From positions 1 to 64,000 of the forward strand of contig NZ_JSYN01000015.1 in assembly GCF_000812965.1 (NCBI RefSeq): DNA of 64,000 nucleotides, read 5' to 3'. Shown here in pieces: positions 51,291 through 60,306 of the stretch. Every line of letters starts with the position of its first letter. The first letter of the stretch is position 1. The notes below the pieces were generated by a model. The model was given only the letters and a program-made list of their open reading frames with translations. It did no database searches and was not told the DNA's origin. Origin of the DNA: Pedobacter kyungheensis (GTDB lineage: Bacteria > Bacteroidota > Bacteroidia > Sphingobacteriales > Sphingobacteriaceae). Both the position numbers and the translations under genes were made by a program.

Positions 51291-52625
51291 CTATCTGGTA
51301 AAAGTTAAACGCTTGCCTATCTGGTCGGTAGTGAATTTGCCTTTAACATAGGCCAGGTTGCCTGATACGAAAGTGTGGGTAATACTGGCTTTAAAAGTAT
51401 CGCCATCAAAAGGGCTCCAGCCACATTTGTAAAAATTATTCAGTTTGGTTACTTTCCAGGGATCGTTTAAATCAACGAGTACTAAATCGGCCCAATACCC
51501 TTCGCGGATATAACCACGTTTCTCGATATCGAAGCATATAGCCAGGTTATGCGCTGTTTTTTCTGCGATTTTTTCTAAAGAGATTTTGCCTTGCAAATGC
51601 ATTTCCAATAAAGCTGGTAAAGCATGCTGTACCAGCGGACCACCCGAAGGTGCCTGAGCATAAGCTTGCTGTTTTTCTGCTAAAGTGTGTGGCGCGTGGT
51701 CGGTAGCAATTACGTCAATATTATCGTTTAAAACACCAGCCAAAACACCTTGCTGATCTGCTTCGGTTTTAACGGCCGGGTTCCATTTAATGAAATTGCC
51801 TTTTTGGGCGTAATCTTTATCATTAAACCAAAGGTGGTGTATGCAGGCTTCGGCCGTAATTTTTTTGTCTTTTAACGGAATGGTATTGTCGAACAATGCA
51901 ATTTCTTTAGCAGTCGAAATGTGGAGGATGTGCAAACGTGTCTGGTAACGTTTGGCCAGCTCTACTGCCAACGATGACGATTTATAGCAAGCTTCTGTAC
52001 TGCGAATCAGCGGGTGCATTTCGATGGTTAAATCGTCACCGTATTTAGCCTTAAACTCAGCCAGGTTATAACGGATCGTGGCTTCATCTTCGCAGTGTGT
52101 GGCCACCAGGATGGGTGCCTTGCTGAAGATGTGTTCAAGGGTTTTTTCGTTATCAACCAGCATGTTTCCGGTTGATGAACCCATGAAAACCTTGATTCCG
52201 CAAACATTTTTGGGATCGGTTTTTAAGACCTCTTCAATATTATCGTTACTGGCCCCCATATAAAACGAATAGTTGGCCAGCGAGGTTTGCGCTGCAATCT
52301 CGTATTTATCGGCAAGCAATTCTTGTGTTAAGGTATTGGGAACAGTGTTGGGCATTTCCATAAAAGAAGTAATGCCACCGGCAACAGCAGCCATACTTTC
52401 GGTAAAAATATCGGCTTTGTGTGTAAGGCCCGGTTCGCGGAAATGCACCTGATCATCAATCATACCTGGTAAAAGATATTGCCCCTCGGCGTTAATTTCC
52501 TGCGCACCGGGTGCACTAAGGTTTTGGCCAATTTTGGCAATAAATCCATCTTTAATTAAAACATCGGCAACAGTTTGCTGTCCTTCGTTTACAATTTTAG
52601 CAGCTTTTATCAGGTAAGTATTCAT
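51291..52625 (-). CDS. pyrC: Dihydroorotase
   Basis: Third step of pyrimidine synthesis: cyclises carbamoyl-aspartate to dihydroorotate. 444 aa, type of the multi-metal amidohydrolase branch. Zinc motifs are visible: DQVHFREPG near residue 60, a lysine-carboxylate region VFMGSSTGNMLVDNEKTLEHIF, HCEDEATI (His) and LHILHISTAKEI (His), IATDHAPHT (Asp). The ATG at 52625 is 5 nt from an exact -7 box. It could equally be of the allantoinase or PyrC-like class, but pyrimidine synthesis is most likely. Confidence 0.9.
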   Translation of the reverse strand: MNTYLIKAAKIVNEGQQTVADVLIKDGFIAKIGQNLSAPGAQEINAEGQYLLPGMIDDQVHFREPGLTHKADIFTESMAAVAGGITSFMEMPNTVPNTLTQELLADKYEIAAQTSLANYSFYMGASNDNIEEVLKTDPKNVCGIKVFMGSSTGNMLVDNEKTLEHIFSKAPILVATHCEDEATIRYNLAEFKAKYGDDLTIEMHPLIRSTEACYKSSSLAVELAKRYQTRLHILHISTAKEIALFDNTIPLKDKKITAEACIHHLWFNDKDYAQKGNFIKWNPAVKTEADQQGVLAGVLNDNIDVIATDHAPHTLAEKQQAYAQAPSGGPLVQHALPALLEMHLQGKISLEKIAEKTAHNLAICFDIEKRGYIREGYWADLVLVDLNDPWKVTKLNNFYKCGWSPFDGDTFKASITHTFVSGNLAYVKGKFTTDQIGKRLTFTR

Positions 52626-52630
52626 GGTTT

Positions 52631-52638
52631 CAAAGGTA
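52631..52638 (-). promoter_or_regulatory. Predicted -7 box for dihydroorotase, leaderless geometry
   Basis: Reads TACCTTTG on the minus strand, an exact TAnnTTTG, 5 nt before the ATG at 52625. Confidence 0.55.
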
Positions 52639-52861
52639 GTAATTTAGTGATAAGTAGCTAGTATCAAGTATCAAGATTTTGATGCTGTAGATAAGGAGAA
52701 TTGAGTTTTATGTTACTGTTTTTGGTTAAATAAACCTGATCGTAGTGGACACGGAGTGTAACGAAGTAAAACGGATAGCAGGATTGCCACAACCGAAGAA
52801 TTACTGAAATTGCTTTACTCCTAATTCTGATAAATGAAGTTTCGATTTTGCATGGGATTGA

Positions 52862-52900
52862 AACCTTCTGCCTTACACCTTCAAACCCTCAACCTTAATC
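52862..52900 (-). repeat. Single copy of tandem-array module A
   Basis: On the minus strand this reads GGTTGAGGGTTTGAAGGTGT then AAGGCAGAAGG, a diverged copy of the array module GGAGGGTTTAAGGTGTAAGG from 17.9 kb. It is in the promoter region of the DEAD-box helicase, directly before its -7 box at 52903. Confidence 0.65.
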
Positions 52901-52902
52901 AC

Positions 52903-52910
52903 TATCTTTG
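52903..52910 (+). promoter_or_regulatory. Predicted -7 box for the DEAD-box helicase, leaderless geometry
   Basis: TATCTTTG is an exact TAnnTTTG, 6 nt before the ATG at 52917. A TTG within it opens a longer, probably false frame. Confidence 0.55.
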
Positions 52911-52916
52911 TGCGCT

Positions 52917-54263
52917 ATGGCAAAATCGTTCGAAGACTTTAAATTAAACAGGCAAATTTTAAATGCTGTGGCCGATGCGGGTTACACCGTTGCAACGCCA
53001 ATACAGGAAAAAGCAATTGCGCCGATATTATCCGGACAGGATATTTTTGGCATTGCCGAAACCGGAACGGGAAAAACAGCAGCTTTTGTATTGCCGATTT
53101 TAATGCAGCTAAAGTATGCGCAGGGCGAAAATATTCGCGCGCTGATTTTATCGCCAACCCGCGAACTGGCCATGCAGATTGAGGAACAGGTAAAACTGTT
53201 TTCTACCTATACCGACTTGCGTTCGCTGGTGATTTTTGGTGGTATTGGTCCTAAAACACAGAAAGAACAACTGGCAAAAGGTGTCGATATTTTAATTGCC
53301 ACGCCGGGGCGTTTCCTTGAATTGTATTTAACGGGCGATATTAAAACCCAAAACTTAAAATTTTTGGTACTGGATGAAGCCGATAAAATGATGGATATGG
53401 GCTTTATTGGCTCGATACACCGCATTTTAGAAATTGTGCCCCGCAAACGGCAAAACTTACTGTTTTCGGCAACCATGAGCGATCTGGTTCAGAAAATTGC
53501 CGGCGATTTCCTGAAAAACCCAACCATTATTGAAACAGCACAGCAGGCAACTCCTGCAGCAAATGTAACACAAACGCTGTATTATGTGCCGAACTTTAAA
53601 ACGAAACTGAATTTATTGCAAACTTTGTTGAAGAATGACGAAGCATTTACACGTTTAATCATCTTCTGTAAAACCAAAACCGTTGCCGACAATATTTTTA
53701 GTTTCATGGAACGTAAATACGGTGCCGATAATGTTCGCGTAATCCACGCCAATAAAGGCCAGAATACGCGGATTAACTCCATTAATAGCTTTAAAGAAGG
53801 AAATGTAAGGGTTTTAGTGGCAACCGATGTAGCCAGCAGGGGGATAGATGTAAGTGATGTGAGCCATGTAATCAATTTTGATGTGCCGATTATCATCGAA
53901 GATTATGTGCACCGTATCGGGCGTACGGGTAGGGCTTTTGCCAAAGGCGATGCCATTACTTTTGCTACTGAAGGCGAAAAATACTATATCCGTAAAATCG
54001 AAAAACTGATCCGTCAATCCATTCCGGTTGAGACCATTCCGCAGGGTGTTTTTATTGAAGAAACACCTTATGAGGAACGCCAACAGATAGCCAAAGAAAT
54101 TGATTTGCAAAAACGTAAGGAAGACCCTGATTTTAAAGGTGCTTTCCATGAAAAGAAAAATGCAAAGGCTATTGAGCAAAAAGCAAGGGATAAGGCCAAA
54201 GCAAAATCGGGAAAAGAAGTTAAAAGCTTTAAAAAGGGTAAACGTTTCGATAAAAAGAAATAA
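52917..54263 (+). CDS. DEAD-box RNA helicase
   Basis: 448 aa ATP-dependent RNA helicase. All motifs are in place: Q motif ATPIQEKAIAP (about 28-38), motif I AETGTGKT, Ia PTRELA, Ib TPGR, II LDEADKMM, III SATM, IV LIIFCKT, V VATDVASRGIDV, VI HRIGRTGRA. A basic C-terminal tail (KAKSGKEVKSFKKGKRFDKKK) probably binds RNA. Likely roles are ribosome assembly or RNA decay, especially in cold. The start is the ATG at 52917. A small membrane protein gene follows directly. Confidence 0.95.
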   Translation: MAKSFEDFKLNRQILNAVADAGYTVATPIQEKAIAPILSGQDIFGIAETGTGKTAAFVLPILMQLKYAQGENIRALILSPTRELAMQIEEQVKLFSTYTDLRSLVIFGGIGPKTQKEQLAKGVDILIATPGRFLELYLTGDIKTQNLKFLVLDEADKMMDMGFIGSIHRILEIVPRKRQNLLFSATMSDLVQKIAGDFLKNPTIIETAQQATPAANVTQTLYYVPNFKTKLNLLQTLLKNDEAFTRLIIFCKTKTVADNIFSFMERKYGADNVRVIHANKGQNTRINSINSFKEGNVRVLVATDVASRGIDVSDVSHVINFDVPIIIEDYVHRIGRTGRAFAKGDAITFATEGEKYYIRKIEKLIRQSIPVETIPQGVFIEETPYEERQQIAKEIDLQKRKEDPDFKGAFHEKKNAKAIEQKARDKAKAKSGKEVKSFKKGKRFDKKK

Positions 54264-54265
54264 CT

Positions 54266-54538
54266 ATGAAACTGCGTGTTACTCCGTTAAATATTGTTGG
54301 TGCAATTGGTTTAAGCTTATTGGTGGTTGGTCTTTTTTCTGAAAAAAGTACTGCACCAAGGCAGATTAACCTTAGTGGTTTCTATTTACTTATTCTGGGT
54401 TGTCTGGTTGCTGTTACTTTTGTAACCGATCTTATTTTCCGTTTTACGTTAAAAGATATTAAACAAATCTGGATGGTAGAGCTGTTATTTATCGTTATTG
54501 CCGCAATCTTGATGCTAATATTACAAAAAGTAGTATAA
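54266..54538 (+). CDS. Small membrane protein
   Basis: 90 aa with three hydrophobic helices at about 6-24, 34-56 and 66-88 (LNIVGAIGLSLLVVGLFS; YLLILGCLVAVTFVTDLIF; WMVELLFIVIAAILMLIL). No family recognised. It begins 2 nt after the helicase stop codon, so it is probably translated from the same mRNA. Confidence 0.7.
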   Translation: MKLRVTPLNIVGAIGLSLLVVGLFSEKSTAPRQINLSGFYLLILGCLVAVTFVTDLIFRFTLKDIKQIWMVELLFIVIAAILMLILQKVV

Positions 54539-54637
54539 TACAAAGGCGAAGTATTTGGTAAAATCAGCATCTTTGCCCCGAATAAAATACCCATAAACCG
54601 GTATAATCCGTTTATCGGTGATATCCATTTTTAAAAT

Positions 54638-54973
54638 ATGAGAAAAGCAGAAATTAAAATTACCGTTGAGTTAGACGATAACAATATGCCAGAGAACATT
54701 CTTTGGGAAAGTACCGATGCACAAACTACAGATAAAGTGCCGGTTAAATCGATGTTTCTGGCCCTTTGGGATCACAATTACAAGAACTCAATGCGTATTG
54801 ATCTTTGGACTAAAGATATGCCGGTTGATGAAATGAAACGTTTTTTCTACGAAACCCTGCAAACCATGGGCGATAGCTTTTTAAAAGCAACAGGCGAAAC
54901 CCTGATTGTTGAAGATCTACGCGATTATTGTGCTCACTTTGCCGATAAAATGGGCATTATTGAAGGTCAGTAA
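54638..54973 (+). CDS. gldC: Gliding motility-associated protein GldC
   Basis: 111 aa cytoplasmic protein. The chain MRKAEIKITVELDDNNMPENILWESTDAQTTDKVPVKSMFLALWDHNYKNSMRIDLWTKDMPVDEMKRFFYETLQTMGDSFLKATGE matches GldC, whose loss only impairs gliding in Flavobacterium. The family name comes from motility, but GldC is also present in non-gliding members, so it cannot be taken as proof of gliding. It lies 30 kb from gldFG. Confidence 0.9.
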   Translation: MRKAEIKITVELDDNNMPENILWESTDAQTTDKVPVKSMFLALWDHNYKNSMRIDLWTKDMPVDEMKRFFYETLQTMGDSFLKATGETLIVEDLRDYCAHFADKMGIIEGQ

Positions 54974-55027
54974 TTTAGCTGGCAGTTTTCAGTTAGCAGT
55001 TTTTAAAATATTAACGCAAACAATAAG

Positions 55028-55432
55028 ATGTTAGTTGTAAAAAAAATAAATGCCTACATCGGCTTAATTCTGGGTGCCATTGCCATAACCATTGCACCAA
55101 TGTTAAAAGTACCTGTTAAGGGTAACTGGAATTTATACCAGGCAGATCCACGTTTGCTTTATATCTCTCTGGCTATTTTTGCCTTGGCTGCTTTATTTCT
55201 GTTTGTAAGGGCACTAAGCATGTTCAGGCTAATGGCTATTGTAGCGGTAATCTGGACTGCGGTAATGGCTGCTGCGGTTTGGTTTAAAGTAAACAATTAC
55301 TTTGGCTCTAAATTTTTTGATAAAATGCTTTCGAAAACCATCCATTTCCAGTGGGGCTGGATTGTGTTACTGGTCGCGGTAATTTTACTGGCCACCAGTG
55401 TTAAGAAAGAACGCCTGGAGATAAAACCATAA
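55028..55432 (+). CDS. Multi-pass membrane protein of unknown family
   Basis: 134 aa. Four predicted helices (about 9-25, 47-66, 71-90, 110-127) with short loops. The first loop is KVPVKGNWNLYQADPRLLYIS and the last helix is followed by a basic end (KKERLEIKP), suggesting the C-terminus lies inside. I do not recognise the family. It sits 54 nt after gldC with a strong terminator after it, so the two may be co-transcribed. Confidence 0.75.
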   Translation: MLVVKKINAYIGLILGAIAITIAPMLKVPVKGNWNLYQADPRLLYISLAIFALAALFLFVRALSMFRLMAIVAVIWTAVMAAAVWFKVNNYFGSKFFDKMLSKTIHFQWGWIVLLVAVILLATSVKKERLEIKP

Positions 55433-55440
55433 GAAACAAA

Positions 55441-55475
55441 ACGCCGGTTAACGATTAAGTTACCGGCGTTTTTCA
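55441..55475 (+). terminator. Intrinsic terminator after the gldC-region membrane protein
   Basis: ACGCCGGT (55441-55448) and ACCGGCGT (55462-55469) pair perfectly over a 13-nt loop, followed by six T-rich bases. Confidence 0.88.
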
Positions 55476-55549
55476 TTATTCAGGAAATTCTGAGTTATAA
55501 GACTTATTTTATCCACCTGTAGCGCGTAAGATTTGGTTTAAAACCACAA

Positions 55550-56059
55550 TTATGTCTTCAGGTGCTGCTGCGAGGTCAGTTTAGCTACTTCGTAACCCTT
55601 AGCCTTACACCTGGCAACAATTTCATCATAAGTTTGCTTTGGCATATGCTGATTTCGGCTCATGATGAATAAAAATTTGTGATCGGGATGGCCAACCACT
55701 ACGTACGAGTAATCATCAGCTAGCTCAATAATCCAGTAATCAACCTTTATGGGCCAAATAAACTGTGCCTGCAGTTCGCCATTATCTTTTTCTGTAGAAG
55801 GAAACATTTTTGAATTCCGCGAATAAACCTTTTCATCACCTGGCTTTTTATAGGTGGTTAATACATCGTAATAGCCAGCTTTGTTCAGGGTGTACTTTGT
55901 AGTGGTTTCGCGGCTGCCCTTATCGAAAATGGTCGGAATGGAATATAATGAATACCAGGTTCCGGCATACTTTTTCAAATCCACTTTGTTTACAGGTGTA
56001 TTTTTTTCTGCAGGTAAATAACTGAGTAATACAAGCAATAAGGCACAAATTGTTTTCAT
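55550..56059 (-). CDS. Lipocalin-family exported protein
   Basis: 169 aa with a signal peptide (MKTICALLLVLLSYLPAEK). It has the lipocalin first motif KKYAGTWYSLYSIPTIFDKGSRETTTKYTL (GxW), and the later FIWPIKVDYWIIELADDYSYVVVGHPDHKFLFIMSR resembling Blc. The family binds lipids or other hydrophobic molecules in the envelope. It is transcribed independently of the operon upstream, which ends 50 nt away. Confidence 0.88.
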   Translation of the reverse strand: MKTICALLLVLLSYLPAEKNTPVNKVDLKKYAGTWYSLYSIPTIFDKGSRETTTKYTLNKAGYYDVLTTYKKPGDEKVYSRNSKMFPSTEKDNGELQAQFIWPIKVDYWIIELADDYSYVVVGHPDHKFLFIMSRNQHMPKQTYDEIVARCKAKGYEVAKLTSQQHLKT

Positions 56060-56109
56060 GAATAAGCGGGTTTTATATAATTTACGAAACCCCTTGCAAA
56101 ACAGATTTG

Positions 56110-57174
56110 TTAGAACTTATTTTTAGCCTTCCAGATAAAACCATCCAGTACATAATGTGTAGCCTGTGGTAATGCCAATAGCGGAACGAGAAGCGAAAGG
56201 AGCTCGCTGCTGGTAATTTGTGGTAAAGTTGAAAATGGTTTAAATACAGCCTGGTGTTCTTTCCATACCAGTCCATCCCATAAACCTTCTTCCAGGTAGG
56301 CAAATAATATCAGAATTAACAGAAAGTAAAAGATTCCCCATTTGCCAAAGCTGAGGGCCATAATCTTACTTTTAACAGGGTTTCGGTCTAACTTCTTTTT
56401 TTCGAAAAACCAGATCAGGGCCATGTATGGGATACCATGCGAAACTACATTGAGTGTGGTAAAAGCCATGTCGCCATTAAAATAAACAATGCCAAAGTAC
56501 CAGGACAGGAATGTTCCGGCTACAAGTAAGTTACGCGGGATATTTATCCACCTTTGTTTAATAACGACCAGTATTTCTTTTACAAGATACAGGGCAATGA
56601 TAGCGATATATATGAGCGCTGAAATTTTTAATAAAGCATCGTTTTTGAAAGAAAAGAAATCGCCTGCTATAAACCAGTTAAAATGCCTTGCCGTGCTAAG
56701 GTGCCAGAAAAGCAGTGGATATAAGGTTGCGGTATAAATAGCCACTTTATCGATAAGCTGCCCGGCACGCGAAGCCTGCTCATTGCGCGAATACAAGCGC
56801 ATAAAGCCGTATTGCTGCCTGATGAAATGGTAAACGGCCAGGTAAGCCAGGATTCTCCAAAACCACAGGGCATCAAAATGGTAAACCATTACTCCTGCAA
56901 TATAACAGGCAAGCGGAATGGCAATGAGCAAAGTATATTGTTTTTTAAAATTACCAGGATTAAAATAGGTGCGGTACAAAGTGCTGTACACATGTGCAAC
57001 ATCGATAAAAACAATTAAAAATACCCAATAGGCCAAAGGAACACCCGCTGCATTTTGAAATTGTGACGGAAAGAGCAAAACGAGCAACAGCGCAAAAAAC
57101 GGAGGCGAAAGGATGAAAACAACATCACTTATACGCGAATTTAACCAGGGCTGATTTGGATTAGGATGTGACAT
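56110..57174 (-). CDS. Multi-pass membrane protein with conserved-looking intramembrane His motifs
   Basis: 354 aa, eight to nine predicted helices. Embedded polar motifs are striking: DVAHVYSTLYRTY (about residues 54-66), YHFIRQQYGFMRLY (about 105), NVVSHGIPYMALIWF (about 240) and LPQATHYVLDGFIWK at the C-terminus. His/Arg/Tyr pairs inside membrane helices suggest a metal-dependent or intramembrane enzyme, such as a desaturase-, Brp/Blh- or hydroxylase-like fold, but I recognise no family. The start at 57174 overlaps the FAD gene's end by 14 nt. Last gene of the polyamine-related operon. Confidence 0.8.
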   Translation of the reverse strand: MSHPNPNQPWLNSRISDVVFILSPPFFALLLVLLFPSQFQNAAGVPLAYWVFLIVFIDVAHVYSTLYRTYFNPGNFKKQYTLLIAIPLACYIAGVMVYHFDALWFWRILAYLAVYHFIRQQYGFMRLYSRNEQASRAGQLIDKVAIYTATLYPLLFWHLSTARHFNWFIAGDFFSFKNDALLKISALIYIAIIALYLVKEILVVIKQRWINIPRNLLVAGTFLSWYFGIVYFNGDMAFTTLNVVSHGIPYMALIWFFEKKKLDRNPVKSKIMALSFGKWGIFYFLLILILFAYLEEGLWDGLVWKEHQAVFKPFSTLPQITSSELLSLLVPLLALPQATHYVLDGFIWKAKNKF

Positions 57175-58822
57175 TGAGTACTTGTTTTGCTGCGTTGATG
57201 CCCTGATGAAAAGCTTCTTCAAAAATAGATACCCCACTTAAATCGCTATGGGCAAAGAAAATTTTATCATCAACAGGCAGTTTTGCTTTTGCCAGGTTTT
57301 CACTCCAGATAAAATCTTTTGCAGGTGCAATCATGCCATGCCCCCAAACCCAGAAATCGATATTTTCAATGGCTTTGCTAATACCAGGGTGTATAATTTC
57401 CAGTTCTGGAATGACGATATCCAGCCACTGTTCGTAATTTCTGGAATAAGCGGCCAAACGGGCAACTGCAGGCTCAAAATCGCAAAGCGGGAGATAATAG
57501 GTAATTACCTTTTTATCTTCAGAAAGGTTTAAATGTTGTTGCGCCGAGTTTACGTAACCAACTGATGGTGTATTGTAAGCCACATTATCCCAGCAAAGGC
57601 TTATTCCTTTCGATTCTGGTAATTGGTTGATAGTAATATTTGCAATAAGCCATGGCGAATAATTAAAAGCTTTATAATCGATATTGCGGTTAAAATTTTT
57701 CAGCAAGCGGTTGTTTACGAACTGCGGCGCGCATAAAATGATTTTTTCGGCCTCAATATTTTCAGTAAGTTGTGTTTTGGTGTTAAATACGGTTACCAAC
57801 GTATTGCCATTAGGCATAGGTTTCAAATCGTAGCACAGGCTTGAGGTTTTAATGTGATCTCTGAGCGGGCCTGCCAATTGTTTCATGATCCAGCCATTGC
57901 CTTCAGGCCAGGTTAAAATAGCGTTCTGCTCTGCATTGGCAGCTTTTCCCCTGCGTGAAGCGAAATAATGCAAGCCTGCCCAGGCCGATATATGTTTAAT
58001 TTTTTGACCGTAATCGTCTTTACTGGCATAATTTAAGTACCAGAGCAGATATTTGGAACGATAGCCCTTTTCTTCCAGATAAGCCTCAAAAGTTATTTTA
58101 TCCAGCCTTCTGTAGTTTTCATCAGCAGAAGAAGAACTTAAAGGTATATTGAATAAAAATTTACCATCGTTACCTCTGGTGTTTTTAAGCTGATCAACTT
58201 CTGATAAAAAACGCCTGATCTCTTTTTTATCGGCAACGGGCACACCAAAATCCGGAATTAAACCTTCCTGCCATTCGCCATTTATTAATAATCTTTCTTC
58301 AGGATCGAAAGTTAAATAGTAATCGTTGTAGTAGGGTAACTGCCCCTCAAAATGCGTGATGACGTCAATTTCCTTTAAAAAATCAATCAATAAAGCATCG
58401 TCATTATTGGCTATGGTGATATAATGAGCGCCCAAGGGATATGAAGCTATTTTGTTGCTGCCATAATAAGAGTTTCCGCCCGTATGGTTTTCTAGCTCCA
58501 GAATTTCGAAATCAGTTTCACCATTCTTTTTTAACCATCTCCCTGCCGACAAGCCGGAAATGCCACTGCCAACAATGAGTGTTTTTACTTTTCTGGTACT
58601 TTTCGCCGCGGGTAATTTTAGTTTATCGCGTAAAATATGTCCTGCTTTGGCATCAGGGCCCTGTAAGGTTCCCGGGATGTTATAGCGATTTGACCGCATT
58701 TTTTTATAACAACCATTTAAAAAGATGCCACCGGTAATTAATCCGATCCGCAACAAAAAAGAGCGACGCTTTAAATAAGCCGATAACTCATCCTTATAAA
58801 ACGTTTGCCCACTCATCTTCAA
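57161..58822 (-). CDS. Tat-signal lipoprotein FAD-dependent oxidoreductase (amine-oxidase-like)
   Basis: 553 aa. The N-terminus YLKRRSFLLRIGLITGGIFLNGCYKK combines a twin-arginine motif (RR at about 19-20) with a lipobox (LNGC, Cys about 38), predicting export of a folded FAD enzyme and lipid anchoring. The dinucleotide-binding motif is VGSGISGLSAGRWLKKN (about 84-100), followed by FEILELENHTGGNSYYG, typical of the NAD(P)/FAD amine oxidase class. Its place between a spermidine-synthase-like gene and a membrane protein suggests oxidation of an amine or polyamine. It overlaps the upstream gene by 29 nt. Confidence 0.82.
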   Translation of the reverse strand: MKMSGQTFYKDELSAYLKRRSFLLRIGLITGGIFLNGCYKKMRSNRYNIPGTLQGPDAKAGHILRDKLKLPAAKSTRKVKTLIVGSGISGLSAGRWLKKNGETDFEILELENHTGGNSYYGSNKIASYPLGAHYITIANNDDALLIDFLKEIDVITHFEGQLPYYNDYYLTFDPEERLLINGEWQEGLIPDFGVPVADKKEIRRFLSEVDQLKNTRGNDGKFLFNIPLSSSSADENYRRLDKITFEAYLEEKGYRSKYLLWYLNYASKDDYGQKIKHISAWAGLHYFASRRGKAANAEQNAILTWPEGNGWIMKQLAGPLRDHIKTSSLCYDLKPMPNGNTLVTVFNTKTQLTENIEAEKIILCAPQFVNNRLLKNFNRNIDYKAFNYSPWLIANITINQLPESKGISLCWDNVAYNTPSVGYVNSAQQHLNLSEDKKVITYYLPLCDFEPAVARLAAYSRNYEQWLDIVIPELEIIHPGISKAIENIDFWVWGHGMIAPAKDFIWSENLAKAKLPVDDKIFFAHSDLSGVSIFEEAFHQGINAAKQVLNVTS

Positions 58823-60305
58823 AATACTTGACCAAAATTTGGTTATTAAGCTTATTTACATCAGTTTCTACCTTGCCCATATCTTTCGGAAAGTAGAGCA
58901 TTAAATCTAAACTTTCTTTCGAAATGAATTTCAGACCCGGTAAATATTGCTGCGGTTTTTTATATACATTATCGGGTTCGGTAGCCATAATGTAGCCCCA
59001 CTCGCCAAATGATGGTACATAATTGTGATAGGGAATGGTTTTTAAGCCAACACTTTCTAAAGTTTTGTTTACAGTCCAGAAAGATTTTGGTGCAACGAAA
59101 GGCGAGGTAGACTGGATTACCATTAAGCCTTTTGGGGCAAGAATACCTTTCACCAACTTGTAAAATGCATTGGTGTAGAGTTTTCCGACAGCATAATTGG
59201 ATGGATCGGGAAAATCGATCACAATAAAATCGAATTTCTTCCGCTGTGCTTTTACCCAGCTAAATGCATCAGCATTAATTACCTTAACCTTTGGCGATAA
59301 GAGGGCGTTTTTATTGAGCCCAAGCAAAATCTTATTCGATTGGAACAGGCCTGTCATTCCTTTATCCAAATCAACCAGGGTTACCGAATCAACATTTGGA
59401 TATTTTAAAATCTCCCTAACAGCAAGTCCATCGCCACCTCCCATTACCAAAACGTGTTTGGCAAAAGGTAAAGCCTGTAATCCGGGGTGCACTAAAGCTT
59501 CGTGATAGCGGTATTCATCATCAGAACTGAATTGCAGGTTTCCGTTCAGGAAAAGCCGCAAAACCTTATTTTTTTTGGTTAAAATAATCCGTTGGTAAGG
59601 CGTACTTTTCGAGTAGATAATGGTATCGCTATAAGTCTGGCTCTCAGAAAAACTGGTTATTTTATCGGCATAAATAAAACCCGCAAGCAGGGCGATGATA
59701 CTGATGAAAGATGCACCCTGCAGATACTTTGAAGCCCTGATTTCCTTTTTAAAGTTCAAACAAACAATTAAGGCTACTGCAACGTTGAGCATCCCAAACA
59801 AATAGGCTGTTTTTACCAAACCCAGATGCGGAATGAGCAGTAATGGGAAAATTAAAGAGGCGAGTAAGGCTCCAATATAATCGAAGGTAAAAACTTTAGA
59901 AACAAGGTCTTTAAATTCATAGCGATCTTTAAGGATACGCATAAGTAAAGGGATTTCTAAACCAACAAGAATACCGGTTAAGCTTACAAAACCATACAGC
60001 ACAATCCTGAAAGAGGCAATACTTTCGAAAACGAGGAACAAAACAGTTGAACTGAAACCGCCGACCAGCCCAACCAGAATTTCGATTTGTATAAACCACG
60101 AAAGGATATTCTTCTCAAAATATTTGGATACCCAGGAGCCAATACCCATCGAGAAAAGGTAAACCCCAATTATAGTCGAAAATTGGGTAACCGAATCGCC
60201 AAGCAGGTAGCTGGCCAGGGTGCCGGCAATTAACTCGTAAATTAAGCCACAGGTTGCAACAACAAAAACTGAAATTAATAAAAGCGCAGGTAACTTTTTG
60301 TTCAT
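58794..60305 (-). CDS. Membrane-fused spermidine synthase-like aminopropyltransferase
   Basis: 503 aa. About seven membrane helices occupy residues 1-215. The soluble part has the aminopropyltransferase signature: LNGNLQFSSDDEYRYHEALVHPGL (about 254-276), GGGDGLAVREIL (289-300), TLVDLDKG, and FIVIDFPDPSNYAVG with the two catalytic Asp residues (about 364 and 367). This is a membrane form related to SpeE, expected to move the aminopropyl group of decarboxylated AdoMet to an amine. It begins 1 nt after the DUF350 stop codon. The true acceptor is not known. Confidence 0.87.
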   Translation of the reverse strand: MNKKLPALLLISVFVVATCGLIYELIAGTLASYLLGDSVTQFSTIIGVYLFSMGIGSWVSKYFEKNILSWFIQIEILVGLVGGFSSTVLFLVFESIASFRIVLYGFVSLTGILVGLEIPLLMRILKDRYEFKDLVSKVFTFDYIGALLASLIFPLLLIPHLGLVKTAYLFGMLNVAVALIVCLNFKKEIRASKYLQGASFISIIALLAGFIYADKITSFSESQTYSDTIIYSKSTPYQRIILTKKNKVLRLFLNGNLQFSSDDEYRYHEALVHPGLQALPFAKHVLVMGGGDGLAVREILKYPNVDSVTLVDLDKGMTGLFQSNKILLGLNKNALLSPKVKVINADAFSWVKAQRKKFDFIVIDFPDPSNYAVGKLYTNAFYKLVKGILAPKGLMVIQSTSPFVAPKSFWTVNKTLESVGLKTIPYHNYVPSFGEWGYIMATEPDNVYKKPQQYLPGLKFISKESLDLMLYFPKDMGKVETDVNKLNNQILVKYFEDEWANVL

Positions 60306-60306
60306 G

